A stretch of DNA of 64,000 nt from Armigeres subalbatus (taxonomy: Eukaryota; Arthropoda; Insecta; Diptera; Culicidae). Location: contig NC_085140.1 in NCBI RefSeq assembly GCF_024139115.2, positions 230,890,371-230,954,370 on the forward strand, given 5' to 3'. Position 1 is the first letter of the stretch, and each line of letters begins with the position of its first letter. Positions 21,855-33,505 of the stretch are shown here, in pieces. A program made the position numbers and the translations under genes. The notes beneath the pieces are model-generated. The model saw only the letters and a program-made list of their open reading frames with translations, made no database searches and was not told where the DNA came from.

Positions 21855-23237
21855 TCACCTGACATGCCATAATCCTAAATTAACTTTAGACAGTCTCGGT
21901 AGTTTATAAATTTTATTTAATCCAATCGGCGACAGTCGAGTGCAGCCGTACAGATCGATGGCACGTAAATTGATTAACTCCTCCGCTAGCGACTCCAGTC
22001 CCTTGTCGGTGATACGGGCGCATTGCCCAATGTTCAGCGTTTCCAGATCGTGCAAGGATTTGGCAATTCTAGCTAACCCCTCGTCGGTTATCTGGCATGC
22101 ACTGAGACTCAACGACCGCAGGTGAAACAACCCTTGCGAAATATGGGTCAATGCTGGATCTGCAATCTTATCACAGAAACTAACATCCAATGAAACGATG
22201 GCACTGCCGCCCTCCGTCAGATATGCCATACCAATGTCCGATATGTTATCACATGCTCGCAGGTTCAGCTCCTCCAATTTGGTCATTTTTGCCAGGTGTT
22301 TCAAACCACTGTCAGTGACAGACACGCAAAAACTAAGGTTGATGCTTCTTAATGATGTGAGTCCTTGCGCTATGTGACGAAGTGCCTCGTCAGACAGGCG
22401 CTGGCAATCTTGCAGGCCCAAATGCTCCAAGGCTGGTGTACCGTCAGCAGTTTCCTTGCTCATACCGGCTAAATGACCAATACCTTGATCGGTTAGATGC
22501 CAGCACGATCGAAGGTTCAGCCGCTTTAGTTTTTTTAATCCCCATGCAATCAGCAATAAGCCTGTGTTAGTGATGTTACTGCAACCGCCGAGTTCCAGTA
22601 TTTCTACGTTCTTCAAATGTTGCGCAATGCGCCCTAGACTGGAATCGGTAACTTGTTTACACAATGATAGGTCCAGCGTCCGTAGATTCATAAGATCCGA
22701 TGAAAATGCATATCCCAGTGCAATATCGGTAATATTATAACATCCACTAAGATTCAAAGATTCTAGATTTCGTATACCAACAACAACATCTCTTATATGA
22801 GCGGGGCGTTTAACCGAAAGCACTTGCACCTTTTTAATGCCACGCTTTACTATCGATGTGAATAAACTGGGAGAAGGACGCCGCAGGTGAAGGGTAGCTT
22901 CCACACCCCTCCAACAACTCTTCGAATAAGCGACATCGCGCCACACGGTGCATGTTTGTGCTGCTCTGCCGCGGTCCTTCACACTAAGCTTTTCAAATAT
23001 GATGGCAAGAATCTCCGGATACAGATGTCCAATGTGAGTTCCTTCCGGTGCTGGCGGTGTGGGAGGCGTTTTCGGTCTGCTTATCACCCTCGGCTGTTGG
23101 TGAATGTAGATCGGTGCGGGTTGTAAATGTGGTTGATGCAACGGATACGGTACGAAGCGATGTATTACATGTGGTCGATGAGATATAAATGCGCCAGGGA
23201 TTTCAGTCAGCATAAAATTCGCTTCCTCCATCATCAT
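21855..23237 (-). CDS. Ppa: F-box and leucine-rich-repeat protein, FBXL14 / Partner of paired family
   Basis: A complete 460-residue frame. A His/Pro-rich N-terminus (about 20-65, with HQPHLQPAPIYIHQQP) precedes an F-box (about 69-112: HLYPEILAIIFEKLSVKDRG...TVWRDVAYSKSCWRGV). About eleven cysteine-type LRRs follow (156-445), for example LNLSGCYNITD, LDLSLCKQVTD and LNLRACDNISD. Family members are substrate receptors of SCF ubiquitin ligases: the F-box binds Skp1 and the LRRs bind targets, such as the pair-rule protein Paired in Drosophila and Snail-type factors in vertebrates. Three ATG codons in a row (Met1-3) leave the start essentially unambiguous. There is no intron in the frame. It is the only intact host gene in the window. 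A splice-donor-like CAGGTGATG overlaps the stop, so an alternative C-terminus is conceivable. Confidence 0.93.
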   Translation of the reverse strand: MMMEEANFMLTEIPGAFISHRPHVIHRFVPYPLHQPHLQPAPIYIHQQPRVISRPKTPPTPPAPEGTHIGHLYPEILAIIFEKLSVKDRGRAAQTCTVWRDVAYSKSCWRGVEATLHLRRPSPSLFTSIVKRGIKKVQVLSVKRPAHIRDVVVGIRNLESLNLSGCYNITDIALGYAFSSDLMNLRTLDLSLCKQVTDSSLGRIAQHLKNVEILELGGCSNITNTGLLLIAWGLKKLKRLNLRSCWHLTDQGIGHLAGMSKETADGTPALEHLGLQDCQRLSDEALRHIAQGLTSLRSINLSFCVSVTDSGLKHLAKMTKLEELNLRACDNISDIGMAYLTEGGSAIVSLDVSFCDKIADPALTHISQGLFHLRSLSLSACQITDEGLARIAKSLHDLETLNIGQCARITDKGLESLAEELINLRAIDLYGCTRLSPIGLNKIYKLPRLSKVNLGLWHVR

Positions 23238-23985
23238 ATTTTCAATTGCGTTGATATCACATACGATTAAAACTATCAGTTGTCTTTTATCACTTTATTA
23301 CTTTCCGTTCATTCTACTTGCTCTTCAATGTGATTCACAGTTTCAAACAAAATCCGTTTCCACGTATTTCAACTGCACCGAAGCGCATAACACTCTACTT
23401 GGATTCAAATCAGGATCGTAGCATTTCTTGTTCTTCGTATCAGATTTCCTGAATTCCTTTACTTAAATTTTCTTCTTTACACTCGTTCAACATCACTGGA
23501 GACTTTGTAAATGAGAAATATATCGTTGTTATTTCAGTGTGTTTTGTTTAGTTCTTCTTCACCGTATATAAATGATTTTTTGTGATCACTCTTCTTCAAT
23601 GCTTCTTCCACATGTATACCTATATGTTTTTCTTCACTTTATCATGCATTCAAGAGCTCCAAGTCTTTCGCTAGACTTATTATTCCTATACATATACTTC
23701 AAGCTTCTTGTCTTCTCCTTATTATTCTTGACTCACGGCACACACTCTCTCTCTTTCGATGCGAGCAAAAACACACTTTTGCAACTCTTTCATTCGACGA
23801 TATTCTCCATACACAAGCTCTTTGGTCGAAGCATGTGTATTGAGCTGGAAGCAACCGTTCGGACCGAACTCGGTAGGAAGAACTTCATGAGCGCTCCCGA
23901 TTTTACGTCTTTACTCGTCGACTTCACACCGTACACTGAGCGGTGAACAAGAATCAGAACTGGTTGAAACTACCCGTCTCGCTAG
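23238..23985. other. Upstream region of the FBXL14-like gene
   Basis: Presumed 5' UTR and promoter of the minus-strand gene. A TATATAAA string at about 23565 is present on the plus strand. CTTC-rich runs (23440-23720) dominate. No other gene is recognised; the open frame at 23572-23946 has no domain. Confidence 0.4.
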
Positions 23986-24092
23986 TATATAAGATCAAAC
24001 TCACACCTACCAGCAACATCACAGCACAGTTTGTGTAAAGCTTTTCTGCGCTGTCGATACCCATACGATAATAAAGTACCCAGTGGTGGCAT
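23986..24092 (+). promoter_or_regulatory. Candidate plus-strand core promoter and short leader
   Basis: TATATAAG at 23986-23993 is followed about 30-40 bp later by an initiator-like ATCACAGCACAGT (24018-24030). A leader then ends at a donor-like CAGGTAGAT near 24092. It is divergent from the FBXL14-like gene. No coding exon was found downstream in the window, so it may serve a non-coding RNA, a distant exon or an old element. Speculative. Confidence 0.25.
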
Positions 24093-24784
24093 CAGGTAGA
24101 TGCATAAGTTTCAATCATATAAAAGTTTTTCCTCGCTATTTATTACCGATCTTTATTACGGTTAAATTTCTTTCATAAACAGATCCTTTCTCTAACTCAT
24201 TATTAAGTTGTAAAATATGCATTCATCGGGCTTAACCTTCCTTCAGTTATAGCTTTTTGCCATTATGTCAAATCCCTAGTCAATTATCCGAGTTGCTTTA
24301 AAACAGAAAGAATAAGATCAGAAACGCCCTTTCACAAATGCCGACTGAATATAGTTTAATCGTTTTATTGGATAAATTTTAGGAGTTAGAACTTCGTTAT
24401 ATGATTTATTTGACACAAAATGAATTCCTCGAAATTTTCATGAACATACGATTACACCATTGCATGCCAACCTAAGAGTGTTATTTTAATTCTATTAGGG
24501 AGAAAACTGATTCCCATCTTCAAATTATATAAGTAAATTCATCACAAACAGAAAATCCCAATAAAACAAATAAACAGTTCCATACATCGATTGTTCGTAT
24601 TCAAAATTACAGGCATTTTTGATGTTATAGAAGAACTTTAAAAATTATTTGAAGGGTAATAGGATATTTTCTAGATGTATCATAATTTTATTGGGGAGAA
24701 TTTATCTCTAAACATGTTTAGGTTCTTCCAAGTCTGATGAGAAGTCAAATTGGCTAACCCAATGATAAAATAAATATATTTGGT
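24093..24784. other. AT-rich non-coding stretch
   Basis: No gene or repeat boundary recognised. Confidence 0.4.
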
Positions 24785-25060
24785 AGCGTGGTAGAAAATG
24801 GTGAATGGCGCAGACGCATGAATCACGAGTTGTACCGAGTTGACAAAAATGCAGGCATCGGTAGGCTGATAAAATAGGCAGATTATAGAGGGCTGGGCAT
24901 GTAGTGCGTATGCCAGGAGAGAAACCATAAAAAATCATGTTCAGGAGAGAACCTGGAAGAGGACCACGTGCTCGCTGGCTGTGTACAATCAAGTAAGATA
25001 CGCATGCGGCCGGTGTGCAGGGAGCTTGGCGATCCCCAACAAACCATTTCATTCGATTTT
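24785..25060 (+). pseudogene. RTE-clade LINE C-terminal fragment
   Basis: Translation across a few stops gives VENGEWRRRMNHELYR (24795-24842), then a GRLI...GLGM string equivalent to the GRLRWAGHV motif, then a GRGPRARWLCTI-like segment. This is the same post-RT domain as at 5222-5690 but a diverged subfamily. It was wrongly suggestive of a minus-strand frame. Confidence 0.6.
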
Positions 25061-25809
25061 GCTCCGGACAACACGGAGTGTACGACCATCATATGTATAT
25101 GTAGGTAATACGAAAATAAAATATTATTGGTATGGAGTGAGGTAAGTACTTTGAATGTTAAATAGAGTGGCAAACTGTGTGTTATTTATTATGATCAACT
25201 AGTTTATTTGTGGACGCATTAGCGCCCGTGGCAAGTGTTTTTTTTTTTTCAATATAAACAGTTCATTAATTCATGCAAATCACAAAAAATCAAAATTTTC
25301 ATCGTCTGTTGTCTGTGATTTTTTCATCAAATGCTGTATCTGGATGTCTAAGGTTCTCATTGGTTTTGTTTTCTGCATCTGATAGTAAAAAAAAATGAAG
25401 TGTCAAATATTTTATTTTTCTGTGAGAATTTCCCCGCGTGCTGCGTCTGGTTGGCTAGTCACCGGACAGACAAACAGGGCTATTATATATAGTATTCTAT
25501 TTATCCTCCAAAAATCTCCAAATATCCTCCTGAAAATAGGCCGCACCGAAAATGATGCATCGAGATCGGAATGCATAAGTACAATAAGCCTGGCTTGTCA
25601 ACCCAAATTGAACGTAGCAACTGTTTTGGCAATGAAACACATTTCAAAATGCTGGAATAAAACAAGAAGAGCAAAAAAATGCGAAGATACATTATCCGGA
25701 AAGGGATACTTGATAGATTATCCGACAAGGGATATTTGCTACTTGGCCTTACGCACCACATCTCCACTGAGCGTTTTTTAAACTGCGAGGTATCCAATCT
25801 TAATGTGCA
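25061..25809. other. Non-coding stretch
   Basis: No gene recognised; short frames near 25395-25781 lack domains. Confidence 0.4.
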
Positions 25810-26316
25810 GGGGAGAATGGTCCAAAATGCACCCCTGGGGCAAAATGGCCTCACTCATAAAATCACTCAAATAATCTGTGGTAGTACATTTATGAACGAA
25901 TATTACCATTACAATTCATAACTAGTTATCCATCATTGAGCTCCATTGGAAAAGTTAAGCAAAATCCCTTCATATTCACTCAAATTTAACGATTTGCTAT
26001 TCTTCCACCACATCCGTAAGATTTTGGTTCAATGCATTAAGAAAAAAACAAACAACCATGCGTTCACCATCATTTTACATGCAATTGAGTCATTTTAGAC
26101 CACCATTCGGGCGTTTTGCCCAAGGCCTATTTTTAAAACATTTTTTAAATGGGTTAGAAAGTCATGAAAACCTTATTGTTTTGAATAGGAGATCATTGTG
26201 AAATATAGCTTGGTTTGTAAATTTTGCACCTATACGTTGAAATCGTTGGGCATTTTTGTTTATATGGTCGAAAACATCGAAAAAGCTTAAGGGGTGCATT
26301 TTGGACCGTTCTCCCC
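25810..26316. repeat. 507-bp TIR element (GGGGAGAATGGTCC family)
   Basis: Left end GGGGAGAATGGTCCAAAATG continues GCACCCC; the right end mirrors it as GGGGTGCATTTTGGACCGTT and CTCCCC, about 25 of 26 bp. The right flank is TATA but the left flank is CA, so the expected TA duplication is not intact. No protein coding. Confidence 0.7.
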
Positions 26317-26569
26317 TATATCACGTGACTAGCACGTATAATTTTCCCTGAAAAATTGACATAATTCCCCACTCGGAGATTTCCTAAGTCGGACTGGCAT
26401 TTCGACATTTGAGAAAATAGCACTTTGGGCAACATCAGCATTTATGTAAGACTGGTCTTATTATTCGCGTTGGATTACATTAATTTCCATTTCATATAAA
26501 TATCGGATTTGATCGGAATAAAAAATTGCCTTTTCATCAATGGCGAACTTTAGTAAACAAGACAAAACA

Positions 26570-26835
26570 GTGACTTGACCAGTGACACAATAACCGATCT
26601 GGAAAGTTGTCTAACGGAAAAAATGGATCGTCGAAAGCAACTTGTGGCGACGGCGAGCAATCGGATAATGGACTTGAAAAATGAATAAGATCTTTGTGCA
26701 CATACATCATACACACATACACGCACACACAGGCATCATATCAATTCATCACAGCTGAGTCGATTGGGTTTGGGTTTGATTCGCCAGGTCTTATATTAAA
26801 GTTTGTTTTGGAGCGGACGTTTTTTCGAACACTTA
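26570..26835 (+). repeat. ACAY-bearing repeat with unoccupied microsatellite
   Basis: Head (ACAATAACCGATCTGG...GGAAAAAATGGATCG), then a microsatellite of ACAC/ACAT type (about 26700-26732), then TCATCACAGCTGAGTCGATT and the downstream TTATATTAAAGTTTG block. No element interrupts it, in contrast to the copies at 16650 and 52016. Confidence 0.65.
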
Positions 26836-27776
26836 GCGTACAAGAACGGTAAAACGTTGAAGTTAGATAGAGTTTAGGAAACATTCATGGTACTAAAAAC
26901 GTGCAAAAGTAATGAAATATGTATGTAAATGTTCAAAACCATTTCATGAGACAAAGAAATACTCAAAATGAGTGTTTATTATTGTGCGCAGAATATGGAA
27001 CATTTCAAAATATGTGCACAGAATTAGGAACCATATGGCAATCCACAAATCGATTAATAATATATGTTCTTAGTGAATTTAATCAAAATTTTAATGATTC
27101 ATAGTCTTCCGTGGATTATAGTTACACAACTACTACATACAGGTATTCATAAATCATTATGGTTTCTCGATAACAACGATTTTATGATATGGAAATGCTA
27201 ATATCATCTTCCAAACTTAGACGTACATGTTCATGATGGAATGAGAGGCGAAAGTATAGAATTGATAGTTCTGTTAGGATACGGCAGGCATGAAGAATGT
27301 TTTTATAGAAGTCGATTTGAAAGCGAGCGGAGGGCAATATTTGTGATGGCACATATCACACGACCTTCCTTCTGCCAAGCTCCCGTAGGAAGGGCGATTT
27401 TATTTCAAAATTTTCTTAAATGCGCAGAATATGGTACCTCCACGGTACTACAAAAACCACGACCGTGATCATTCCAGGCTGGTAACTTCATATGTACATC
27501 AGTGTGGTACTGTCACGCCTGCTTGAAACATCATCATTATTTTGTAGTGCGTATTCTCAGTACACAAGCGCTATTTCTCCCAAAATATTGACTAAAAGTG
27601 GTTGGCGACCTGAAAAAAGTTGTTTCTGGAAAATTGTTTTGAATGACTATAAATTCTTCCTGGAAACTGGAAACAGTTACACAAATTATTGTTTGGCCTA
27701 TATAGGGCAACTTGATTGGCGTGTATTATAGTGGCCGCTCACCGTTGGAGCTAGAACAAATCTAAATGTCGCCCTT
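26836..27776. other. Non-coding stretch
   Basis: A GCGCAGAATATGG string occurs twice (about 26978 and 27421), hinting at an old duplicated repeat. Nothing else recognised. Confidence 0.35.
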
Positions 27777-30190
27777 TATTTGTAATTTGTAATTTGTTTA
27801 TTTTTATTGGACACGGAAACCTGTTAGTGTGACACTTTGTATCAGGTCAAGGATAAGTTTGCAGAAATTTTGGATAATACAATGGATTCAGGATAAAACT
27901 AAACAAATAGAAAACAATTAAAACACACGAACACTAACTAAATTAATAACAAACATGTCAAATTAAAATGCTTATTTAGTGCTATTGATCTTTGAGCTGC
28001 ACTTTTGAAAGATGAGATTGATGGTTTCTGCTTCACTTCCAGTGGCAAGTTGTTCCAACATGAAACTCCTGCGATCAGAACACTTTTGCCGCTCGAAGTC
28101 GTGTGCCTTGGGACAATGAGTGACCGCGTTCTTTGTTGCTGTGCATGGACAATATGCTCTTGAATATACTTCGGTAGATTGCCGTCGTATCCTCGTCTCA
28201 TGAAGCAACAGGTCCGAAGATGGTAGTGTGCTGGCAGGTCGTGTCCCAGAATGGTGTTACGCACTTCAGCTGTTGTCTCACGACCACGAAGACCATGTAC
28301 AAACCGGATCGTTGACTTGAAGCACCGGTGAAGTTGACTTTTTTGTGCTGCCGAAAGTCCGTGATAGTACACTATATCACAATATGTGAATATAGGTATG
28401 ATGACGGTTTGTACCAGTTTACAACGAGTGGTTACAGAAAGTACCGGTTTGAAGCGTCGGAAGGTCCTTAGTGTATTGTATGCCTTTTGCACAACGCTGT
28501 TTACTTGGTATGACCAGGTCATGTTTTTGTCCATTTGGAGACCGAGGTTAGTTACATGGTCAGATAATGGAACAACTTCATCACAGAAAACAATATTCGT
28601 TTCCGGTACGACTGTTCCCGATCGATTGAAGATAATGGCTTGGGTTTTTTTCGGGTTCGGGTGCAGGTTGTTTACTTTAGCCCAGCGAGTGATTGCTCTA
28701 AGGTCACTGTTGATGTTTCTAATCAGCCTATCCACGTCGGCAATCGACCCCGAAATATATATCTGCAGGTCGTCCGCGTAGAGATGGTAATTGCACTTGA
28801 GAGCTGTTGGAAGGCTGTTAATATATAAGCTGAACAGAAGTGCACTTAAGCAGGAGCCTTGGGGAGTACCATCTGTGATTCTGCGTACGCTGGAAAGCAC
28901 GTCGCCTTGCCGCACCGACTGGTTTCGATGTTCGAGAAATGAAGCAATTAGTCCACTTGCGGTCCTGGAGAATCTGAACTCATCGGTAAGCTTGGTGCTA
29001 AGTTTAGCATGATCGACACAGTTGAGTGCTAACGAGAAGTCGACTAGTACCATGACAGTACAGCGGTTGTTATCAAGATTGCTGTATATGCCATGAGTTA
29101 CCTTAACTAGAGCTGTGGTTGTTCCGAAGCCCTTCCTGTAGCCTGATTGGTGATTGGCCATCACATATGTTATGGGGTTATTTAGATGTTCTGAGATCTG
29201 ATCTAGTAAATTTTTTTCTAGGACTTTGGAAACCGCGGGGAGAACACTTATAGGGCGAAAATCCTTAGGTTGAGATGGACTGGCTACCTTGGGAACGGGT
29301 GTGATGATGGCTGTTTTCCACATAGTAGGGAAAGTTTGAGCAGAGATAATGGCATTGAAGAGGTGACACAGAAGCGGCAGGATGAATGGGCATAGTAATT
29401 TAATGAACGAAATGGGAATTTCGTCCGAACATGTTGCGTTGGAATGAATATCAAATATTTTCCGACATATTTCTTCAACGCTTGTGTGCCGAAAATTGAA
29501 TTCATTCTCACCATGATCCACCGCTGTTCTGTGATTTGGTTCATCTGGTGGCGGTGGACTGCTGTTGTTCTCAACCCTTAGTTGATGGTGGCCATCCGAG
29601 AAAAAACGATTAAGTTCCTCGATGTCAATGTTACAAGCTTCAGAATCTTGCTTTGTTGTATTATGAATATTCCTTCTCGTCGGAGGTTACATCATAGCTT
29701 TTTGGCTGGCAGATCTGTGCCAAAGTGGCGATCAGCATAACGTTTTTTGGCTTCGAAGATCAGGGAATTCACGCGGTCGCGAAGACGCGAATATTCTGTC
29801 CATTGGTTGTCATCTCTATTTCTGTTTGGATTGCGTATGTAGAGCTTGAAAGCCAGATCTCTTGTAGCGATTGCCTGTTTGATTTGTCGGGTGATCCATG
29901 GAGTTCTTTCATCGCGAATAGGAATAATTCTTTCAGGGGCGTGAAGATCGAGCAAGTTTCGCAACTCGGCGGTCATCGAAGTAGTTTTTTCCTCAATGGC
30001 GTCAGAATCATAAAACTGTTGGAAATCGATTGCTTGAAAATTAGCTTGAAGTTGCATTGCATCAATGTTCCGGAAGTTTCTGACACGTGTGGATTTCCTG
30101 TTTTGCTTTCTTACCCTAATGTCCGCAAGAAGGTAGATTACCTCGTGATCTGAGATCGAGTCAAATCGATCGATCCCAAATTTGATTGCA
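27777..30190 (-). mobile_element. 5'-truncated CR1/L2-group LINE
   Basis: On the minus strand it runs from the end of the endonuclease (SISDHEVIYLLADIRV near 30130-30180), through a linker frame (29692-30057), a long RT frame (27938-29521) and a short 3' UTR to a tail of ACAAATT units (27777-27800), the short-repeat 3' end typical of this group. Most of the endonuclease and any ORF1 are missing. A frameshift separates the linker from the RT. Confidence 0.8.
27938..29521 (-). pseudogene. Reverse transcriptase domain of a CR1/L2-group LINE
   Basis: An uninterrupted 527-codon frame covers fingers, palm, thumb and C-terminus. Motifs: PVPKVASPSQPKDFRPIS (motif 2 region), MVLVDFSLALNCVDHAK (motif A, catalytic Asp kept; the usual AFD is ALN), DGTPQGSCLSALLFSLYIN (motif B), YHLYADDLQIYIS (motif C, both Asp present). 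The upstream linker (HAPERIIPIRDERTPWITRQ, 29692-30057) is in another frame. The enzyme would prime reverse transcription of the LINE's own RNA. Without the endonuclease this copy cannot be autonomous, so I call it a pseudogene despite the open frame. Confidence 0.8.
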
Positions 30191-31544
30191 GCAATTATTA
30201 TATGATTTGATTAGGTCATACATAGGGTACAGTCAGAGCCAATGTTATTGTAGAGACACGGCCAGTAGATAAAATTAAATACGTTTTGAGACCGGCAACA
30301 AATAAATTTGTGAGAACTTTAAGTGATTCTCGGTATGAGCCTTTTTTTTCGTTTGCTCCACATACTTTCTACCTATTTTGTACTATTGACATATTTTCTG
30401 CAAAAAAATATTTAATACAATATAGGAACTTGCTATAAAATATTCGAATACAGCTACATTTATTTAACTTTTCAAACTTTTCCAAAATTCCTATAATGTT
30501 GATTTGTTTCTTCATTAATGAGGTTTTCAGCACTGGTTCACCTCAGAATAATGTTGATTACCATACTTATCTCGCATTTAGTACCAAATGTTGTGATGTT
30601 TGTTTAGGGGAAGAGGCCTTAAACAAGCCCCCCAAAACCCCCACACCTCCATGAACAAAACGCCTTTTGGATAGTCCCTCATATTTACCGTGTTTAAGAT
30701 GACCGCAACAAAACTAGATTTAAAATTATGTAGGTTTGGCGAAAAGAGTGTCAACATATTAGATAGAAAAGTAGGAAAAACCGAAATTTCTACATTTTGA
30801 TTAAACATCTAATATCCAGCGAAGCAAAACGCCCTAGTGGGACTAACCTACAATATACTACGCGTCTCCACGCACTGTCCATACCAGAATGATGATTCGT
30901 CGACGCGTGGTGCGTTGTTCCCGCTGCCAGCAGTGCCAGCTGAGAGGCGTTTTAATGATTACGAAGTAGGAGTACAAGCGCTTGCAACGTAATGTTTTCC
31001 GAAATTAGGCTACATTTGAAAATACAAGTGAGGATATCAAATGCAAACAGTTTTTGAATCCTCTCACTCATGTTTATTACTCAAATACATGTGCAAGGTT
31101 TATGGCTTTTATCATAGAATATACTTTTTCATGATAATCCTCAAAGCTTTGGGTAAGAATGGAAACTATCAGCTTTATCCCACTTCAAAAAGCTTATTCA
31201 TCGAAAGCACCTCATATGTACAACTGGACTAAACTTGCACGCAAGTCAAATCCAATTACAAACGTGAAATATTTCATTGGTACGGATAGATTGAAATAAA
31301 TTTACTCTTTTTGATTTGAACACAACTTGTAAGCATCACTCGCAATCATCAATCAGACATGCTTATCAAAATGCTGAATCGGGTTTACTTTAATGTACAC
31401 ATCCTGTGGAGCTCGATAACCCTCTAAACATTATAAATATTTGTCAAGTCAGCCTGAAATCCACGTCGATTTCTAATCAGTCTGATAGATGTCTGGATAA
31501 ATTTGACTAATATTTGTCAATATGACAAACAATGGACTACGGGC
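30191..31544. other. Non-coding stretch
   Basis: No gene recognised. About 30605-30840 resembles a decayed GGGGAAGAGGCC-type element, but no second end was found. Confidence 0.35.
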
Positions 31545-31965
31545 TTATGACCGGAGTGCAGTCAAGTCTTCTCCAATCAGCCTGGTCCATGCTGCACGTC
31601 GCCAAAAACGCAGTCTACGAAGGGTATCACAAGATCAATCAATGCCCATCGCAGAAAAGATATTTTAGTTACTAGATAAAGATTGTCGCTTCGGTTCCCT
31701 TTGTTCTGCTGTCCGAAACATGTGTGGTACATACCTGTCAAATCGTATGGATTTTCCTTCTTTGACATTTAGCTCCCCTATCCTCGCCAGCAAAAGATGT
31801 TCCGGACAGCGACGACAGCGACAATCTTTATCTAGTAACTAAAATATCTTTTCATCGCAGTCGTGCGATTTTCGAGGTATGAACAATGTATGGTTCTCAC
31901 AACAGATCATATAACACGTGGTGGATCCGTACGTGGACACATTTACGCGAAACCCGCGGGATAAG
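31545..31965 (-). pseudogene. RTE-clade LINE 3' fragment, split by a MITE
   Basis: The minus-strand DNA of 31545-31654 and 31853-31965 aligns with 63660-63960 (for example CAGTCTACGAAGGGT and GCGATTTTCGAGGT against GTCTACGAAGGGTC and CGATTTTCGCGGTG). It encodes the post-RT C-terminal domain in decayed form. The MITE 31655-31852 interrupts it exactly at a CATCGCAG octamer that is single-copy in the relative. Confidence 0.75.
31655..31852. repeat. 198-bp MITE with 36-bp perfect TIRs and 8-bp duplication
   Basis: Left terminus AAAAGATATTTTAGTTACTA and the following 16 bp are perfectly mirrored on the right. The target duplication CATCGCAG is at 31647-31654 and 31853-31860. The uninterrupted target exists at 63882-63889 in the related RTE copy, so the event is readable to the base. 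An 8-bp duplication fits hAT- or P-type transposases. Confidence 0.92.
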
Positions 31966-32066
31966 GAGAATCTCCCTCCAACAGGCTAATAATGAGGATC
32001 GCAAAACTTGTTGGGTTTTCCGAGGGATGGTTTGTTTAAAGAAAGCGTCAAATGCAAATCCATTAC

Positions 32067-33080
32067 GGGTATCTGTTCCTATATCAATAACAATAAGGCA
32101 ATGCGCATATGAAATGCATTGATTTCTCACCCAATAATCAAGAAACATGAGAATAATTATGCTATTTTTCATTGAAAACAATTTGGTAACTTCAAAAATG
32201 AAATTTTCATCACATTATAGAAATATTCAGCTAAAAAACATCATCACCGCCATGCACCTCTTTCAATAACACTCAAAAACAGTTAATCCTATGCATGTAC
32301 CTATATCAATAATACTGCTTCCAACATAAAATACGCACACTATTACTTGTATATATCGACATGATTGCAGTGATGCCGAATTCTTCAATGTTTTGTATTT
32401 GAGTTGAAATATAATTACAAAATTGATGTTTTTGTTGCAGTTTTCCAACTTATCAGTTTAGTTTTATGTTTGTCATAGCTTATCTTTTCTGATATCTTAT
32501 TTTACAATCATAAGAGTTGAAGTTCACAATGATAGTTCATTCAAGCATTTTTAAGTGAAAATCCAGGTAACCCTTGCAGATACTGCAAGCCATGTACAGT
32601 TTGGAATACGGACAAGGATAATTTAGACGTTGTTCGAAAGAAACCTATATCAAACTATAGGAAATCGCGTTGGTTTTCAAAATATAATTATATTTATAGT
32701 GAAAATGTGATGTGCTTTTTATGCTGTGAAGTGAATTTTGAAGGGATAGAATTAGTTTAGCTTGAAATCGAGTGGAAAACAACGTCGTGAAAACAGATGA
32801 ATCTGTTAGTAACAATCGAGCAATGCATCAAACTAACAACTCAGAGGTAGGAAAATGAAAATAAATGTGTTTTAAAATATTGTTTGAAATTATTTAAGTC
32901 TTGTGAATTAGAACATTACTTAAACAAAATCTTGAATAATATTCTAAACATTCAAGAATGTGTTCCATTCATTATTGTGTGCATACGATGTGGGAAATTG
33001 TAAATAAATTGATTTTTTATTTGGCTTATCGACGGTGGAGATTAATATACGGGCTGTTATTAATATGGGAACAGATACCC
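32067..33080. repeat. About 1-kb TIR element
   Basis: GGGTATCTGTTCCTATATCA plus ATAACA on the left is mirrored by TGTTATTAATATGGGAACAG plus ATACCC on the right. TA follows on the right (33081-33082); on the left TA is separated by one C (32064-32066). The interior repeats CTATATCAATAA at about 32305. No coding region. Confidence 0.65.
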
Positions 33081-33184
33081 TAATATGGATGTTATAGTAC
33101 ACGTTTCTCATAGGCACCGGAAGCACTTCAATTCCATTGTCCTGTCACAACTTCAATAGAACAGTTTTTGACAAACTGCATATC

Positions 33185-33505
33185 CCGAGCAGAAGCGACG
33201 ACCTCGATAACAGAAATTGGTATGAACTAGCCTTGAATAATAGGTAAATTACCAAAAAATAATACCAAAAATTAATATGCAAAAAACTTTGGGCATAACA
33301 TGCTTAGGTATTTCAATACAAAACGAATAATAATTTGTGATACGTTTGGTATTGTAATAACAGAGTATGCTATGCCTGAAGTATTGTGAATATTCATTTT
33401 TGGTATTATTTTTTGGTATTTTACCTCTTATGCAAGGCTAGATAATAACAGAGTATAGCATCAATAATAGAATGAGGTATTATTGAGTTAATTTCATCTG
33501 CTCGG
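33185..33505. repeat. CCGAGCAGA-ended MITE, 321 bp
   Basis: CCGAGCAGAAG at the left end is mirrored by CATCTGCTCGG at the right. The interior is a series of GGTATT/AATACC words forming secondary inverted repeats. It is related to the fragment at 1376-1530. Target duplication not clear. Confidence 0.6.

Noticed and set aside
24708..25052. Minus-strand frame of 114 codons
   Set aside because: It is the antisense of an RTE C-terminal fragment on the plus strand.
27778..27800. Poly(A) signal of a host gene near the LINE tail
   Set aside because: AATAAA there belongs to the ACAAATT-type tail of the minus-strand LINE.
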